Source of the DNA: Methylophaga lonarensis MPL
GTDB lineage: Bacteria > Pseudomonadota > Gammaproteobacteria > Nitrosococcales > Methylophagaceae
Length of the DNA stretch: 64,000 bases
Direction: 5' to 3'
NCBI RefSeq assembly: GCF_000349205.1
Contig: NZ_APHR01000004.1
Coordinates: 18,641 to 82,640 of the forward strand
The position numbers were made by a program, and so were the translations under genes. Of this stretch, positions 1 through 8,185 are shown piece by piece. The notes beneath the pieces were generated by a model. It saw only the letters and a program-made list of their open reading frames with translations. It did not search any database and was not told the origin of the DNA. Numbering within the stretch: the first letter of the stretch is position 1; the number at the start of each line of letters is the position of its first letter.

Positions 1-2
1 AG

Positions 3-608
3 TGTGTGCTGGAACAGCGTATTCAACTGGATCGTGAAATCTCCGTGGTACTGGCCCGCAGCGAAAACGGCGAGGTCTACAACTTCCCGGTTGCCGAGAA
101 TGTGCATGTGAACGGCATTCTGCATTCTACCCGCGTGCCTGCTACCGTCAGCTCGGCTCAACAACAAACTGCGATTGAAATGGCTGACAAAATTGCCGCC
201 GGACTCAATTACGTCGGCACCATGGCCGTTGAGTTTTTTGTTGACCAATCCGGCAACATCATCGCCAACGAAATCGCGCCGAGACCTCACAACTCCGGTC
301 ATTACACATTGGATGCCTGCCACAGCTCACAGTTTGAACAGCAAGTCAGAATGCTGTGTGGTCTCGCCAGCGGTGATACCTCGCTAATTACGCCCGTCGT
401 GATGATTAATCTGCTTGGCGATGTCTGGGGCAGCTCACAACCTAACTGGCAAGCCGCTTTGCAGCTGCCAAATGTCAAACTGCACCTGTACGGGAAAAAA
501 GAAGCCCGTGTTGGCCGCAAAATGGGCCACATCAACGTGCTTGACGACGCTGCTGAGTCCGCCCTGAATCAAGCGTCACAGGTGTTTGAGGCGCTCAAGG
601 CAGACTGA
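3..608 (+). CDS. purK: N5-carboxyaminoimidazole ribonucleotide synthase, C-terminal part
   Basis: PurK is an ATP-grasp enzyme of purine synthesis that converts AIR, ATP and bicarbonate to N5-CAIR. The window begins inside the gene, so the N-terminal and early ATP-grasp parts are missing; about 200 residues remain, in phase from base 3. Visible family features are the ATP-grasp segments around REISVVLAR and GTMAVEFFVD, the substrate loop NEIAPRPHNSGHYTLDAC and the C-terminal stretch with HLYGKKEARVGRKMGHI, which is typical of PurK rather than PurT or BccA. The TGA stop is followed after two bases by the next gene, so they are probably cotranscribed. purE would be expected upstream, outside the window. 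Confidence 0.95.
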   Translation, partial: CVLEQRIQLDREISVVLARSENGEVYNFPVAENVHVNGILHSTRVPATVSSAQQQTAIEMADKIAAGLNYVGTMAVEFFVDQSGNIIANEIAPRPHNSGHYTLDACHSSQFEQQVRMLCGLASGDTSLITPVVMINLLGDVWGSSQPNWQAALQLPNVKLHLYGKKEARVGRKMGHINVLDDAAESALNQASQVFEALKAD

Positions 609-610
609 CT

Positions 611-898
611 GTGAGTGACACGGGTCATCGCGTGCTCATCCATTACTGCAGTCAATGCAGATGGATGTTGAGAGCCAGCTGGACAGCACAGGAACTGCTG
701 ACTACCTTTGATGGCGACATTGCCGAAGTCGTGCTCAAGCCCGGCACTGGCGGCATTTTTGAAGTGCGTGTGGATGATCAGCTTATCTGGTCCCGGAAGG
801 ATGAAGGCCGGTTTCCAGAACTTTCAGAGCTCAAACAAAAACTGCGGGACATTATCGACCCGCAGCGTGATTTGGGACATTCCGACAAGAAAACTTAA
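611..898 (+). CDS. SelW/Rdx family thioredoxin-fold protein
   Basis: This 95-residue protein starts at GTG two bases after the purK stop. It carries CSQC at residues 13-16, followed by RW..RASWTAQELL and a GGIFEV segment, the signature of the Rdx (SelT/SelW/SelH) family. These are small thioredoxin-fold proteins thought to act in thiol redox reactions. Where animal SelW has selenocysteine, this protein has cysteine encoded by TGC, so no selenium is involved. Its last bases overlap the convergent topA stop by four bases. The substrate is unknown; the family assignment is firm, the physiological role is not. Confidence 0.85.
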   Translation: MSDTGHRVLIHYCSQCRWMLRASWTAQELLTTFDGDIAEVVLKPGTGGIFEVRVDDQLIWSRKDEGRFPELSELKQKLRDIIDPQRDLGHSDKKT

Positions 899-3180
899 TC
901 GGCTGATTCAACTTTTTCGCTGTAGCCGCAATCTTTTTGCGGACACACCTTCTCAGTGCCTTTGCTCTTGGTGGTTTTCAGCGTCAGGATTGGCCAATTA
1001 CAATTCGGGCAAGGCTCCTTGACCGGTTCATTCCACAAGGCGTAGTCACAGCTCGGGTATTCCGAACAGGAGTAGAACACCTTGCCGCGTCTGGATTTGC
1101 GCGTCAGGATTTCGCCCTTGTTGCATTTCGGGCAGATCACACCAGTGTTGGCTGGTTGCTCCAACGACTCGATATGTTTGCATTTTGGATAGCTGCTGCA
1201 ACCGATGAACTTGCCGTATTTACCGGTTCGAATCCACAGATCAGAATCACATTTAGGACATTTCCGACCTTCAACCACTTCTGGTTCGCTGGCCGAGGTC
1301 TCTTCACCATTGATGTTGCGGGTGTAATCACACTCCGGATAACCGGTACAACCAATAAAGCGGCCGCTGCGACCCAGTCGGCTGGATAATTTCTTACCGC
1401 ATTTGGGGCAGTCTTCGTCCAGCAATTCCTGTGTTACATCACTACGCTGTACTTCCTTGTCTTTGGTCTCGACCTGCTCCTTGAACGGTCCCCAGAAGTT
1501 GCGTAACAACGGAATCCACTCTTCCTCACCTCGTGAAACTGCGTCCAGTTCATCTTCCAGCTGTGCCGTGAATCCATAATCAACATAGCGGGTAAAGTGC
1601 TCAACCAGAAACTTGCCCACAACCCGCCCCACATCGGTTGGGTGGAAGCGTTTGTTGACCAGCTCAACATATTCACGCTGTAACAGGGTGGAGATAATGC
1701 TGGCGTAGGTTGAAGGACGACCGATGTCGTGCTCTTCCAGCGCCCGCACCAGGCTGGCTTCGCTGTAACGCGGTGGTGGCTCGGTGAAATGTTGCTCTGG
1801 ACGAATTTGTTCCAGACTGATCACCTGGCCAACTTCCATCGGCGGCAACAGTTTTTCATCCTTGTCCTCAGGTGTTTCATCATGGCTTTCCATGTAAACA
1901 CTCATAAAGCCAGGATTCACTACCGTTGAGCCGGTGGCTCTGAAAGTGTTGCCAGCGCCACAGCCTAAATCCACCGCAACGGTGTTAAGCGTGGCATGGA
2001 TCATCTGGCTGGCCATGGTTCTCTGCCAAATCAGCGTGTATAGCTTGAGCTGATCCGCCGACAGACAAGCTTTCATCTCATCGGGCGTACGCATCACCGA
2101 GGTAGGACGAATCGCCTCATGCGCCTCCTGAGCATTCTTGGATTTGGTTTTGTATTCCTGCGGTTTTGATGGCACCGCTTGATTGCCGTATTTACTGGCA
2201 ATCAGCTGGCGAATTTCTGCGACAGCCTCTGCTGCCAAAGCAACAGAGTCGGTACGCATGTAGGTGATAAGACCCACCGCGCCCTCGCCGGTATCAACAC
2301 CTTCGTACAGCTGCTGCGCCACACTCATGGTTCGTTGCGCGCCAAAGCCCAGTTTGCGAGAGGCTTCCTGTTGCAAGGTTGAGGTGGTAAAAGGTGCCGA
2401 AGGATTGCGTTTGCGTTGCTTTTTCTCGACCTCGGTTACCAGCAGCTTGCCCTGAGCAGCTTGATTCAACTCAGCAACAACCTCGCTGGCTTGCGTTGCG
2501 TTATCAACTGAAAACTGACTGAGCTTCTTGGTTTTAAAGTGGGTCAGTTTTGCCTGAAAAGGTTTGTCTTCAGCTGCGGCATCAGCTTCGATGGTCCAGT
2601 ATTCCCGCGCCTTGAAAGCTTCAATTTCCAGCTCACGCTCAACAATCATTCGCAATGCCGGACTTTGCACCCGGCCGGCGGATAAACCGCGACGTACTTT
2701 TTTCCAAAGTAAGGGTGACAAGGTGAAGCCAACCAGATAGTCCAGAGCCCTGCGCGCTTGCTGTGCGTTAACAAGGTGCATGGAAAGCTCGCGTGGGTTG
2801 GCTACCGCATCGTTGACGGCTTGCTTGGTAATTTCATGAAACACCACTCGGTGAGTTTCTTTATTTTTCAAAACACCCTTGTTTTTAAGCAGCTCAAACA
2901 AATGCCAGGAAATGGCTTCGCCTTCACGATCCGGATCCGTTGCCAGATATAAGGCATCACAACCCTTCATTGCTTTGGCGATGGCCTCTACATGTTTGCT
3001 GTTACGGTCGATCACTTGGTACTTCATGGCAAAGTCGTTGCCAGGATCTACTGCGCCCTCTTTAGGCAGCAGATCTCGTACATGGCCATAGGAGGCCAGC
3101 ACCTCGACATCTTTGCCGAGGTATTTCTTGATGGTCTTGGCCTTGGCCGGAGACTCAACGATGACGAGTTTTTTTCCCAT
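895..3180 (-). CDS. topA: DNA topoisomerase I
   Basis: Type IA topoisomerase that relaxes negative supercoils. The reading frame is open to 3195, but ATG at 3180 gives the canonical N-terminus MGKKLVIVESPAKAKTI, so I chose that (761 residues). The Toprim domain is at the N-terminus with DPDREGEAI; the active-site tyrosine lies in ITYMRTDS at about residue 307. The C-terminus holds four zinc-ribbon-like units, three with CPKC or CPNC followed by a spaced Cys pair, the usual arrangement in gammaproteobacteria. It lies downstream of smg and dprA on the same strand, but a hairpin at 3222-3241 separates it from smg, so it probably has its own promoter in the 90-base gap. Confidence 0.97.
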   Translation of the reverse strand: MGKKLVIVESPAKAKTIKKYLGKDVEVLASYGHVRDLLPKEGAVDPGNDFAMKYQVIDRNSKHVEAIAKAMKGCDALYLATDPDREGEAISWHLFELLKNKGVLKNKETHRVVFHEITKQAVNDAVANPRELSMHLVNAQQARRALDYLVGFTLSPLLWKKVRRGLSAGRVQSPALRMIVERELEIEAFKAREYWTIEADAAAEDKPFQAKLTHFKTKKLSQFSVDNATQASEVVAELNQAAQGKLLVTEVEKKQRKRNPSAPFTTSTLQQEASRKLGFGAQRTMSVAQQLYEGVDTGEGAVGLITYMRTDSVALAAEAVAEIRQLIASKYGNQAVPSKPQEYKTKSKNAQEAHEAIRPTSVMRTPDEMKACLSADQLKLYTLIWQRTMASQMIHATLNTVAVDLGCGAGNTFRATGSTVVNPGFMSVYMESHDETPEDKDEKLLPPMEVGQVISLEQIRPEQHFTEPPPRYSEASLVRALEEHDIGRPSTYASIISTLLQREYVELVNKRFHPTDVGRVVGKFLVEHFTRYVDYGFTAQLEDELDAVSRGEEEWIPLLRNFWGPFKEQVETKDKEVQRSDVTQELLDEDCPKCGKKLSSRLGRSGRFIGCTGYPECDYTRNINGEETSASEPEVVEGRKCPKCDSDLWIRTGKYGKFIGCSSYPKCKHIESLEQPANTGVICPKCNKGEILTRKSRRGKVFYSCSEYPSCDYALWNEPVKEPCPNCNWPILTLKTTKSKGTEKVCPQKDCGYSEKVESAD

Positions 3181-3221
3181 AAATATCAACACCAAAAAAA
3201 CATAAGGCTCTTAAACAACAA

Positions 3222-3241
3222 AGCCCGTTACAAGACGGGCT
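3222..3241 (-). terminator. Hairpin after smg, likely rho-independent terminator
   Basis: AGCCCGT and ACGGGCT form a perfect 7-bp stem around a 6-base loop. Read on the minus strand, it follows the smg stop by about 30 bases and is followed by a T-rich stretch (TTTGTTGTTT). This fits a modest intrinsic terminator between smg and topA. The T-run is interrupted, so termination may be partial. Confidence 0.6.
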
Positions 3242-3272
3242 AAGTGTGAACAATGACGCAGGCGGTGTACCG

Positions 3273-3740
3273 TTAGTGGATCACGGCTTCAAGATCTTCA
3301 AACACCAGATCCTCCATCCAGGCATAAGCCACTTCACGACCAGGCTGATAAAACAGCACCATCAAAACCACCCATTTGAGCTGATCCAGATCGATTTCGT
3401 CTGTTTCCAGCGCCATGACTCTCTCAATGACTATTTCGCGGGTATCAGTGTCCAGCACACCAACCTGTTCCAGAAACAGCAAATAGCCACGACATTGAAC
3501 ATCCAGTTTTTCCAGCTCGGCAGGCATGAACATGCGCATGCTGGCATTAATGCTGGGTTGTTCTCCCGCAAGCACTGTCATGCTGTCCAGCCAGTCCAGT
3601 GCCTTGCTGATTTCCTTTTCCTGAAAGCCAATCTGCTCCAGCTCAAGCTCCAACGCGTCCTTGTCTGGCTTTACGCTATCTTCCGAGTCTATGTAGTTCT
3701 CGAACAGATACAACAGCACATCAATTACGTTCTCTTTCAT
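3273..3740 (-). CDS. smg: Smg family protein (DUF494)
   Basis: This 155-residue acidic protein matches the Smg/DUF494 family (MKENVIDVLLYLFENYID at the start and a central LDWLDSM). The family sits next to dprA and topA in many gammaproteobacteria, as here. The function is not established. I start at ATG 3740; a TTG one codon upstream is less likely. The dprA stop lies about 10 bases upstream, so dprA and smg are almost certainly cotranscribed. Confidence 0.9.
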   Translation of the reverse strand: MKENVIDVLLYLFENYIDSEDSVKPDKDALELELEQIGFQEKEISKALDWLDSMTVLAGEQPSINASMRMFMPAELEKLDVQCRGYLLFLEQVGVLDTDTREIVIERVMALETDEIDLDQLKWVVLMVLFYQPGREVAYAWMEDLVFEDLEAVIH

Positions 3741-3749
3741 CAATCTCTC

Positions 3750-4868
3750 TCATGAGCCGGTGCGAATATAGCGTCCACCCGGCATTGAAGCGACCTGGCC
3801 ATTGAGCTCCAGTAATAACAGCATGGATGAAACCACATCGGCCGTCAATCCACTGCGGGCTATCAGTGTGTCTACGTGAATCGGGTCATATCCAAGATGC
3901 GCAAACAATGCCTGATAGTCTGCGTCAACAGAAATGTTGTCATCGTCATTGATGACTGGCGCCGCTTCTGAGCTGATAGAGACTGCTGCCAGCGCTCCCA
4001 GTTCCTCAATAATGTCATTGGCTGTTTCAACCAGTTTTGCACCTTCACGAATCAGTTGATGGCAACCTCTTGCCAATGGATTGTGAATTGAGCCAGGAAT
4101 GGCAAATACCTCTCGTCCTTGTTCCAATGCCATCCTGGCAGTGATCAATGAACCACTCTTCAATGCTGCTTCAACCACCAAAGTGCCCAGTGCCAATCCG
4201 CTGATAATTCGGTTTCGCCTTGGGAAGTTTTCTGGTCGAGGCGAGGTACCCAATGGAAACTCTGAAACAATCAGTCCATTGCCGGCGATGTCATGAGCCA
4301 ACTGCCGATGGCTGGCGGGATAAACACGATCCAGCCCGGTACCAACAACCGCAATGGTCTTGCCACCACCAGCCAGTGCGCCTTTGTGAGCCGCAGCATC
4401 AATGCCTGTTGCCAAACCACTGGTGATCACCAGCTCTCCCTGGCTCAAATAGCGCGCAAAGTCATAGGCCAAATCCCGCCCCGACGTTGACGGGTTTCGA
4501 CTGCCAACAACCGCAAGTTGCCACTTTGACAACAGGCTGATGTCACCGTGTGCAAAAATCAGCGGCGGTGGATCAGAAATTTCTCTGAGCAGTGAAGGAT
4601 AGCGGGGATCATTAAGCGTGATTAAATGACGCTGGGAATCAGACTCCAGCCAGTCCATGTCTTTCTCGACCGAATCCCAATCGGCAGCCAACAGGGACTG
4701 GTGGAGATCGGGGGCGATTTTGCGTGCCAACTCCGGATTGTGAAACACCTGCAAAGGCTCACTGAAGTGATCGAGGATGCGGCCGTAAGTGACTGGGCCC
4801 ACACCTGAAATCCTTTGCAGTGCCAGCCAGCAGGCTGTTTTGAGCTGTTCGCCGCTGAATCTGTCCAG
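3750..4868 (-). CDS. dprA: DNA-processing protein DprA, probable CTG start
   Basis: DprA loads RecA on single-stranded DNA during natural transformation. The Rossmann-like core is complete: VVGSRNPSTSGR, SGLATGIDAAAHKGAL, GTGLDRVYP, SEFPLG and FPRRNRIISGL, followed by a C-terminal winged-helix (DprA_WH) segment. The only conventional start is GTG at 4802 (350 residues), but that removes the conserved N-terminal WLALQRISGVGP helix, which is encoded in frame just upstream with no ATG, GTG or TTG to start it. The frame is open back to the TAG stop of the LysM gene. An AGGAG at 4875-4879 lies six bases before CTG 4868, giving a 372-residue product of normal family layout. ATT at 4871 is an alternative start. 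Identity is certain; the start is inferred. Confidence 0.9.
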   Translation of the reverse strand: MDRFSGEQLKTACWLALQRISGVGPVTYGRILDHFSEPLQVFHNPELARKIAPDLHQSLLAADWDSVEKDMDWLESDSQRHLITLNDPRYPSLLREISDPPPLIFAHGDISLLSKWQLAVVGSRNPSTSGRDLAYDFARYLSQGELVITSGLATGIDAAAHKGALAGGGKTIAVVGTGLDRVYPASHRQLAHDIAGNGLIVSEFPLGTSPRPENFPRRNRIISGLALGTLVVEAALKSGSLITARMALEQGREVFAIPGSIHNPLARGCHQLIREGAKLVETANDIIEELGALAAVSISSEAAPVINDDDNISVDADYQALFAHLGYDPIHVDTLIARSGLTADVVSSMLLLLELNGQVASMPGGRYIRTGS

Positions 4869-4874
4869 AATCGT

Positions 4875-4879
4875 CTCCT
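4875..4879 (-). promoter_or_regulatory. Shine-Dalgarno sequence supporting a non-canonical dprA start
   Basis: AGGAG on the minus strand overlaps the TAG stop of the LysM gene (4878-4880) and lies six bases before CTG 4868. No ATG, GTG or TTG occurs at suitable spacing. Its position supports translation-coupled initiation of dprA at CTG (or ATT). Confidence 0.6.
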
Positions 4880-5912
4880 ATAAATCCACCGATCTGATCG
4901 TGTCGTGAATGTTGATCGCTGTTGACGCCTTCATAACAATGGCATAGCTGACTTTTTCGAACACCCGGAACACCATCGCAATACCTGCGTGCTCTTCTGG
5001 CAATGTCACCATCGCATTTCGCTCCTGGCTTACGGTGTCGCGAATGGTCTCACCACGTTTGTAGACCGAGAAAACATGACCGGTTTCAAGCCCCTCGCGC
5101 GCACCACGATTCAGCACAATAATCTGATACTGCCCTATCTGCGATACGCCATCGACCACTGAGATAATGCTGCCGCTGATATCCTGTTCCGGTCTGCGCG
5201 GGAAGAAGGTCAGATCGAAACTGTCATCATCCGCCTCCAGCAAGCGGTCACCCACCATGACTTCCCGAGTGGTTTTAACCAATTGCAATGTTGAGGGATC
5301 ACCGGCCCTGGTCACCGCACCCTCTCCGGCATAAATAGCCTCGTAGCCTAATAGTTCACCGGTATCTGGGTCCTTGTAGGCATCCCCAGGCCTGAAAATA
5401 CTGAACATTTCACTGTCGTAGGCATCGGTTCCACGCGCGTAGATAGTATCGCCGGCACCGGTGACGATTCGTTCATCTGCTGTAGCAACTACATAAGGAG
5501 CCAGCTCAACCAACTCTTCACCAACCACGCGCGGCTTACTCAGGAACGGGCCAATCAGAGACAGCGGGATAGCCGGGATTGCGGCTTCAGGTGTGATATC
5601 CCTGACTTGCGGTGACATGCGATACGCCGGCAGACCTCTGGACAATTCCAGTACTGGTCGGCCATCACGCCACACCAGTGTCAATTCATCGCCGGGGTAA
5701 ATAAGATGTGGGTTTTCTACCTGTGGATTGGCAGACCAGATGTCCGGCCAGTGCCAGGGGTGCTTCAAAAACTTCCCTGAAATGTCCCAGAGTGTGTCAC
5801 CTTTCTGGACGACATAGCGTTCCGGGTGATTCGGGTTCAGCTCTACGTTGTTGGCAATCAGCGGAAAACTCAGTGTCAACAACAACAGGCTCAGACAAAG
5901 GCGACGAATCAT
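4878..5912 (-). CDS. LysM domain-containing secreted protein
   Basis: A 344-residue protein with an N-terminal signal peptide (MIRRLCLSLLLLTLSFPLIA). A LysM domain follows at about residues 32-80 (YVVQKGDTLWDISGKFL ... HLIYPGDELTL), which binds peptidoglycan in the periplasm. The remaining roughly 260 residues have no motif I recognise; this long tail is typical of the LysM protein found upstream of dprA in many gammaproteobacteria. No hydrolase motif is visible. It is divergent from the cytochrome c gene and is the first gene of the lysM-dprA-smg unit. Its TAG stop is directly followed in the same frame by dprA coding sequence. Confidence 0.88.
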   Translation of the reverse strand: MIRRLCLSLLLLTLSFPLIANNVELNPNHPERYVVQKGDTLWDISGKFLKHPWHWPDIWSANPQVENPHLIYPGDELTLVWRDGRPVLELSRGLPAYRMSPQVRDITPEAAIPAIPLSLIGPFLSKPRVVGEELVELAPYVVATADERIVTGAGDTIYARGTDAYDSEMFSIFRPGDAYKDPDTGELLGYEAIYAGEGAVTRAGDPSTLQLVKTTREVMVGDRLLEADDDSFDLTFFPRRPEQDISGSIISVVDGVSQIGQYQIIVLNRGAREGLETGHVFSVYKRGETIRDTVSQERNAMVTLPEEHAGIAMVFRVFEKVSYAIVMKASTAINIHDTIRSVDL

Positions 5913-6108
5913 AGTTTGGTCCTCATGAAGTCAGGCTATCCGGGTCCTGACATAGTAGACAAGCAACGCTGTTAGTGTGGTATAAGCGATAACACATATC
6001 AAGCGATGTGCATAATAAAAACACTGACCCATCAACATGGCAAGGTTTGGAGTTTCGGCAGCAGACTCTGTGCTGCTCCAGGCTTGCAGATAAATCGAGA
6101 GTTTGCCC

Positions 6109-6432
6109 ATGAAGAATATGTCCCGAATTGCACTTATGACACTGATCGGCCTGAATGCTCAGGCTGTCATCGCGGAAGGTGACATCTCGGCAGGAAAAGC
6201 CGGATCGGCCATTTGCGCAACATGTCACGGCGCCAACGGCATCGCCACCATGCCTATCTATCCCAATCTTGCGGGACAGAATTACGAATATCTGGTCTCT
6301 GCATTGACCGCCTACCGGGACAAGCAGCGTCACGGCCAAATGGCCATGATTATGCAAATGCAGGCGAGCAATCTCAGTGATGAAGATATTCGCAACCTGT
6401 CTGCATTCTATTCAAGCCTCAAGCCAGAATGA
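6109..6432 (+). CDS. Small class I cytochrome c
   Basis: A 107-residue exported cytochrome c. A signal peptide ([24 protein letters not shown]) precedes a single haem site CATCH; the NLAGQ and [14 protein letters not shown] segments resemble half of a cytochrome c4 or the c553 group. The likely axial methionine lies in the MAMIMQMQ region. ATG 6109 is chosen over TTG 6103. The gene is monocistronic, divergent from the LysM gene; the 196-base gap between them must hold both promoters, but I could not call boxes with confidence. It probably shuttles electrons in the periplasm; the partner is unknown. Confidence 0.88.
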   Translation: MKNMSRIALMTLIGLNAQAVIAEGDISAGKAGSAICATCHGANGIATMPIYPNLAGQNYEYLVSALTAYRDKQRHGQMAMIMQMQASNLSDEDIRNLSAFYSSLKPE

Positions 6433-6492
6433 TCTGTTCATCACTGATGATTTATCATGTGCATTAACGCAGAGCAGCATCCGTTGACGATA

Positions 6493-6512
6493 CATCACTG
6501 CTGGCAGTGATG
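6493..6512. repeat. Inverted repeat between cytochrome c gene and def
   Basis: CATCACTG-CTGG-CAGTGATG is a perfect 8-bp stem with a 4-base loop, 60 bases after the cytochrome stop. No T-run follows on either strand, so it is a poor intrinsic terminator; it could be an operator or a weak terminator. Confidence 0.45.
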
Positions 6513-6600
6513 GCTATCAAAGATCAACAGACCTTATAATACAAAAACTCTGGGCCTTGAAACGAGGTCTGAGTAGTGTTTTTTGATAAATGGTATCTGC

Positions 6601-7104
6601 ATGGCACTGATGAACATTTTGCACTTTCCTGACCCCAGACTGCGTAACATTGCCCAGCCTGTTGATGAGGTTAACGACGACATACGTCAGCTCGCGGCGG
6701 ATATGCTGGAAACCATGTATGCGGCACCCGGCATCGGCCTGGCGGCAATTCAGGTGAACGTCGAAAAGCGGGTGATCGTCATTGATATCTCAGAAGACCA
6801 GAGTCAACCACTGACCTTGATCAACCCGGAAATCGTTGCCGCCGAGGGCGAGCGTGAGTATCAGGAAGGCTGCCTTTCCGTACCCGAAGCCTATGAGGTC
6901 GTTAGCCGTGCTGACACAATTCGGGTCAAGGCGCTGGATTTACAAGGTGAAGTACAGGAGTTTGAAGCCGAAGGCTTGCTGGCAACCTGTATCCAGCACG
7001 AAATTGATCACCTCGATGGAAAACTGTTTGTCGACTATCTGAGCAACCTCAAGCGTCAGCGCATCAAAAAACGTCTGGAAAAACACCAAAAACAGAAGCT
7101 TTGA
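6601..7104 (+). CDS. def: Peptide deformylase
   Basis: This metalloenzyme removes the formyl group from nascent N-terminal methionine. The three hallmark motifs are intact in the 167-residue protein: GIGLAA(IQ) at about 44-51, EGCLS at about 89-93 and HEIDH at 133-137, which supply the metal-binding Cys and two His plus the catalytic Glu. ATG 6601 gives the family-standard start ([14 protein letters not shown]); the open frame upstream is not needed. It is followed by fmt after 151 bases, the usual def-fmt-rsmB order, though the gap suggests a separate fmt promoter. Confidence 0.97.
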   Translation: MALMNILHFPDPRLRNIAQPVDEVNDDIRQLAADMLETMYAAPGIGLAAIQVNVEKRVIVIDISEDQSQPLTLINPEIVAAEGEREYQEGCLSVPEAYEVVSRADTIRVKALDLQGEVQEFEAEGLLATCIQHEIDHLDGKLFVDYLSNLKRQRIKKRLEKHQKQKL

Positions 7105-7255
7105 ACCCAGCCCTCCTCTCCAGCCGCGAACCTTGCCCGACAATTCCATACAAGCGCGCTGGATAAGGCTGTTGTAGAATAGCCACAACATCTCATTTGC
7201 ACCGACCTGGACAAGCAAAGCGGCTAATGATCGATCAACAGACCTGGGGACTTTA

Positions 7256-8185
7256 ATGCGCATCATCTTCGCGGGCACACCAGAATTTGCCGCGTCATCA
7301 CTACAAGCTTTACTGGACACAGAACATGAGATCTGCGCCGTTTATACTCAGCCTGATCGTCCGGCAGGTCGGGGGCGGAAACTGACGCCCAGCCCGGTCA
7401 AGCAACTAGCGCTGCAACATCAAATTACCGTTGAACAGCCGGAAAACTTCAAAAACGAGCAAGACCGGCAACGGCTTGAGCACTATCAGGCCGATGTCAT
7501 GATCGTGGTTGCTTATGGCCTGTTACTGCCACAGCGCATACTTGATGCGCCCAAACACGGCTGCATTAATGTGCACGCCTCCTTATTACCACGCTGGCGC
7601 GGTGCCGCGCCCATCCAACGGGCCATTCTTGCCGGTGATAAAGAAACCGGCGTTTGCATTATGCAGATGGAAGCAGGGCTGGATACCGGTCCCGTGCTGG
7701 CCGAAGTACGATGCGCTATCGCAGACACTGAAACAGCCGCCAGCCTTCATGATCGACTGGCAGAGCTGGGAGCCAACACTCTGGTTGAGGCATTGACTGA
7801 TTTGCCTGCCCGGCAACGCAATGCTCAAGTTCAGGACGATGCCAATACCACCTACGCCAGTAAGCTCGACAAAAGCGAAGCCCTAATCGACTGGCAAAAA
7901 TCAGCCGCTGAAATTGACCGTCAAATACGAGCCTTCAACCCTTGGCCGGTGTCTTTTACCCAATGGAAAGAACAGCCATTGAGGATTTGGCAGGCCAGTC
8001 TTGTGACCGGCAATTCTCAGTCCAGCGCTGGCACGGTGTTGTCTGTGACCAAACAAGGCATCGATGTGGCGACCGGCAATGGCATCATTCGCCTGCAACT
8101 ACTGCAAGCTCCGGGCAAAAAAGCCATGTCCGTCGCAGACTTCATCAATGCCAATCGCATTGAGGTAGGCGAGACACTTGGCTAG
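7256..8185 (+). CDS. fmt: Methionyl-tRNA formyltransferase
   Basis: Formylates the initiator Met-tRNA using 10-formyltetrahydrofolate. The 309-residue protein has the normal length: an N-terminal Rossmann formyltransferase domain (MRIIFAGTPEFAA, the HGCINVHASLLPRWRGAAP catalytic segment with Asn and His, and a later GLDTGPVL) and a C-terminal OB-like tRNA-binding domain. It opens the long plus-strand operon and its end overlaps the predicted rsmB start. Confidence 0.97.
   Translation: MRIIFAGTPEFAASSLQALLDTEHEICAVYTQPDRPAGRGRKLTPSPVKQLALQHQITVEQPENFKNEQDRQRLEHYQADVMIVVAYGLLLPQRILDAPKHGCINVHASLLPRWRGAAPIQRAILAGDKETGVCIMQMEAGLDTGPVLAEVRCAIADTETAASLHDRLAELGANTLVEALTDLPARQRNAQVQDDANTTYASKLDKSEALIDWQKSAAEIDRQIRAFNPWPVSFTQWKEQPLRIWQASLVTGNSQSSAGTVLSVTKQGIDVATGNGIIRLQLLQAPGKKAMSVADFINANRIEVGETLG

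Noticed and set aside
611..898. Possible selenoprotein
   Set aside because: The position of selenocysteine is a TGC cysteine codon; no in-frame TGA or SECIS is needed.
3246..3755. 169-codon ORF opposite smg
   Set aside because: Fully antisense to smg, no ribosome site, His/Gln-rich composition typical of a reverse-frame shadow.
6493..6512. Rho-independent terminator of the cytochrome c gene
   Set aside because: The stem is perfect but no T-run follows on either strand; kept only as an inverted repeat.
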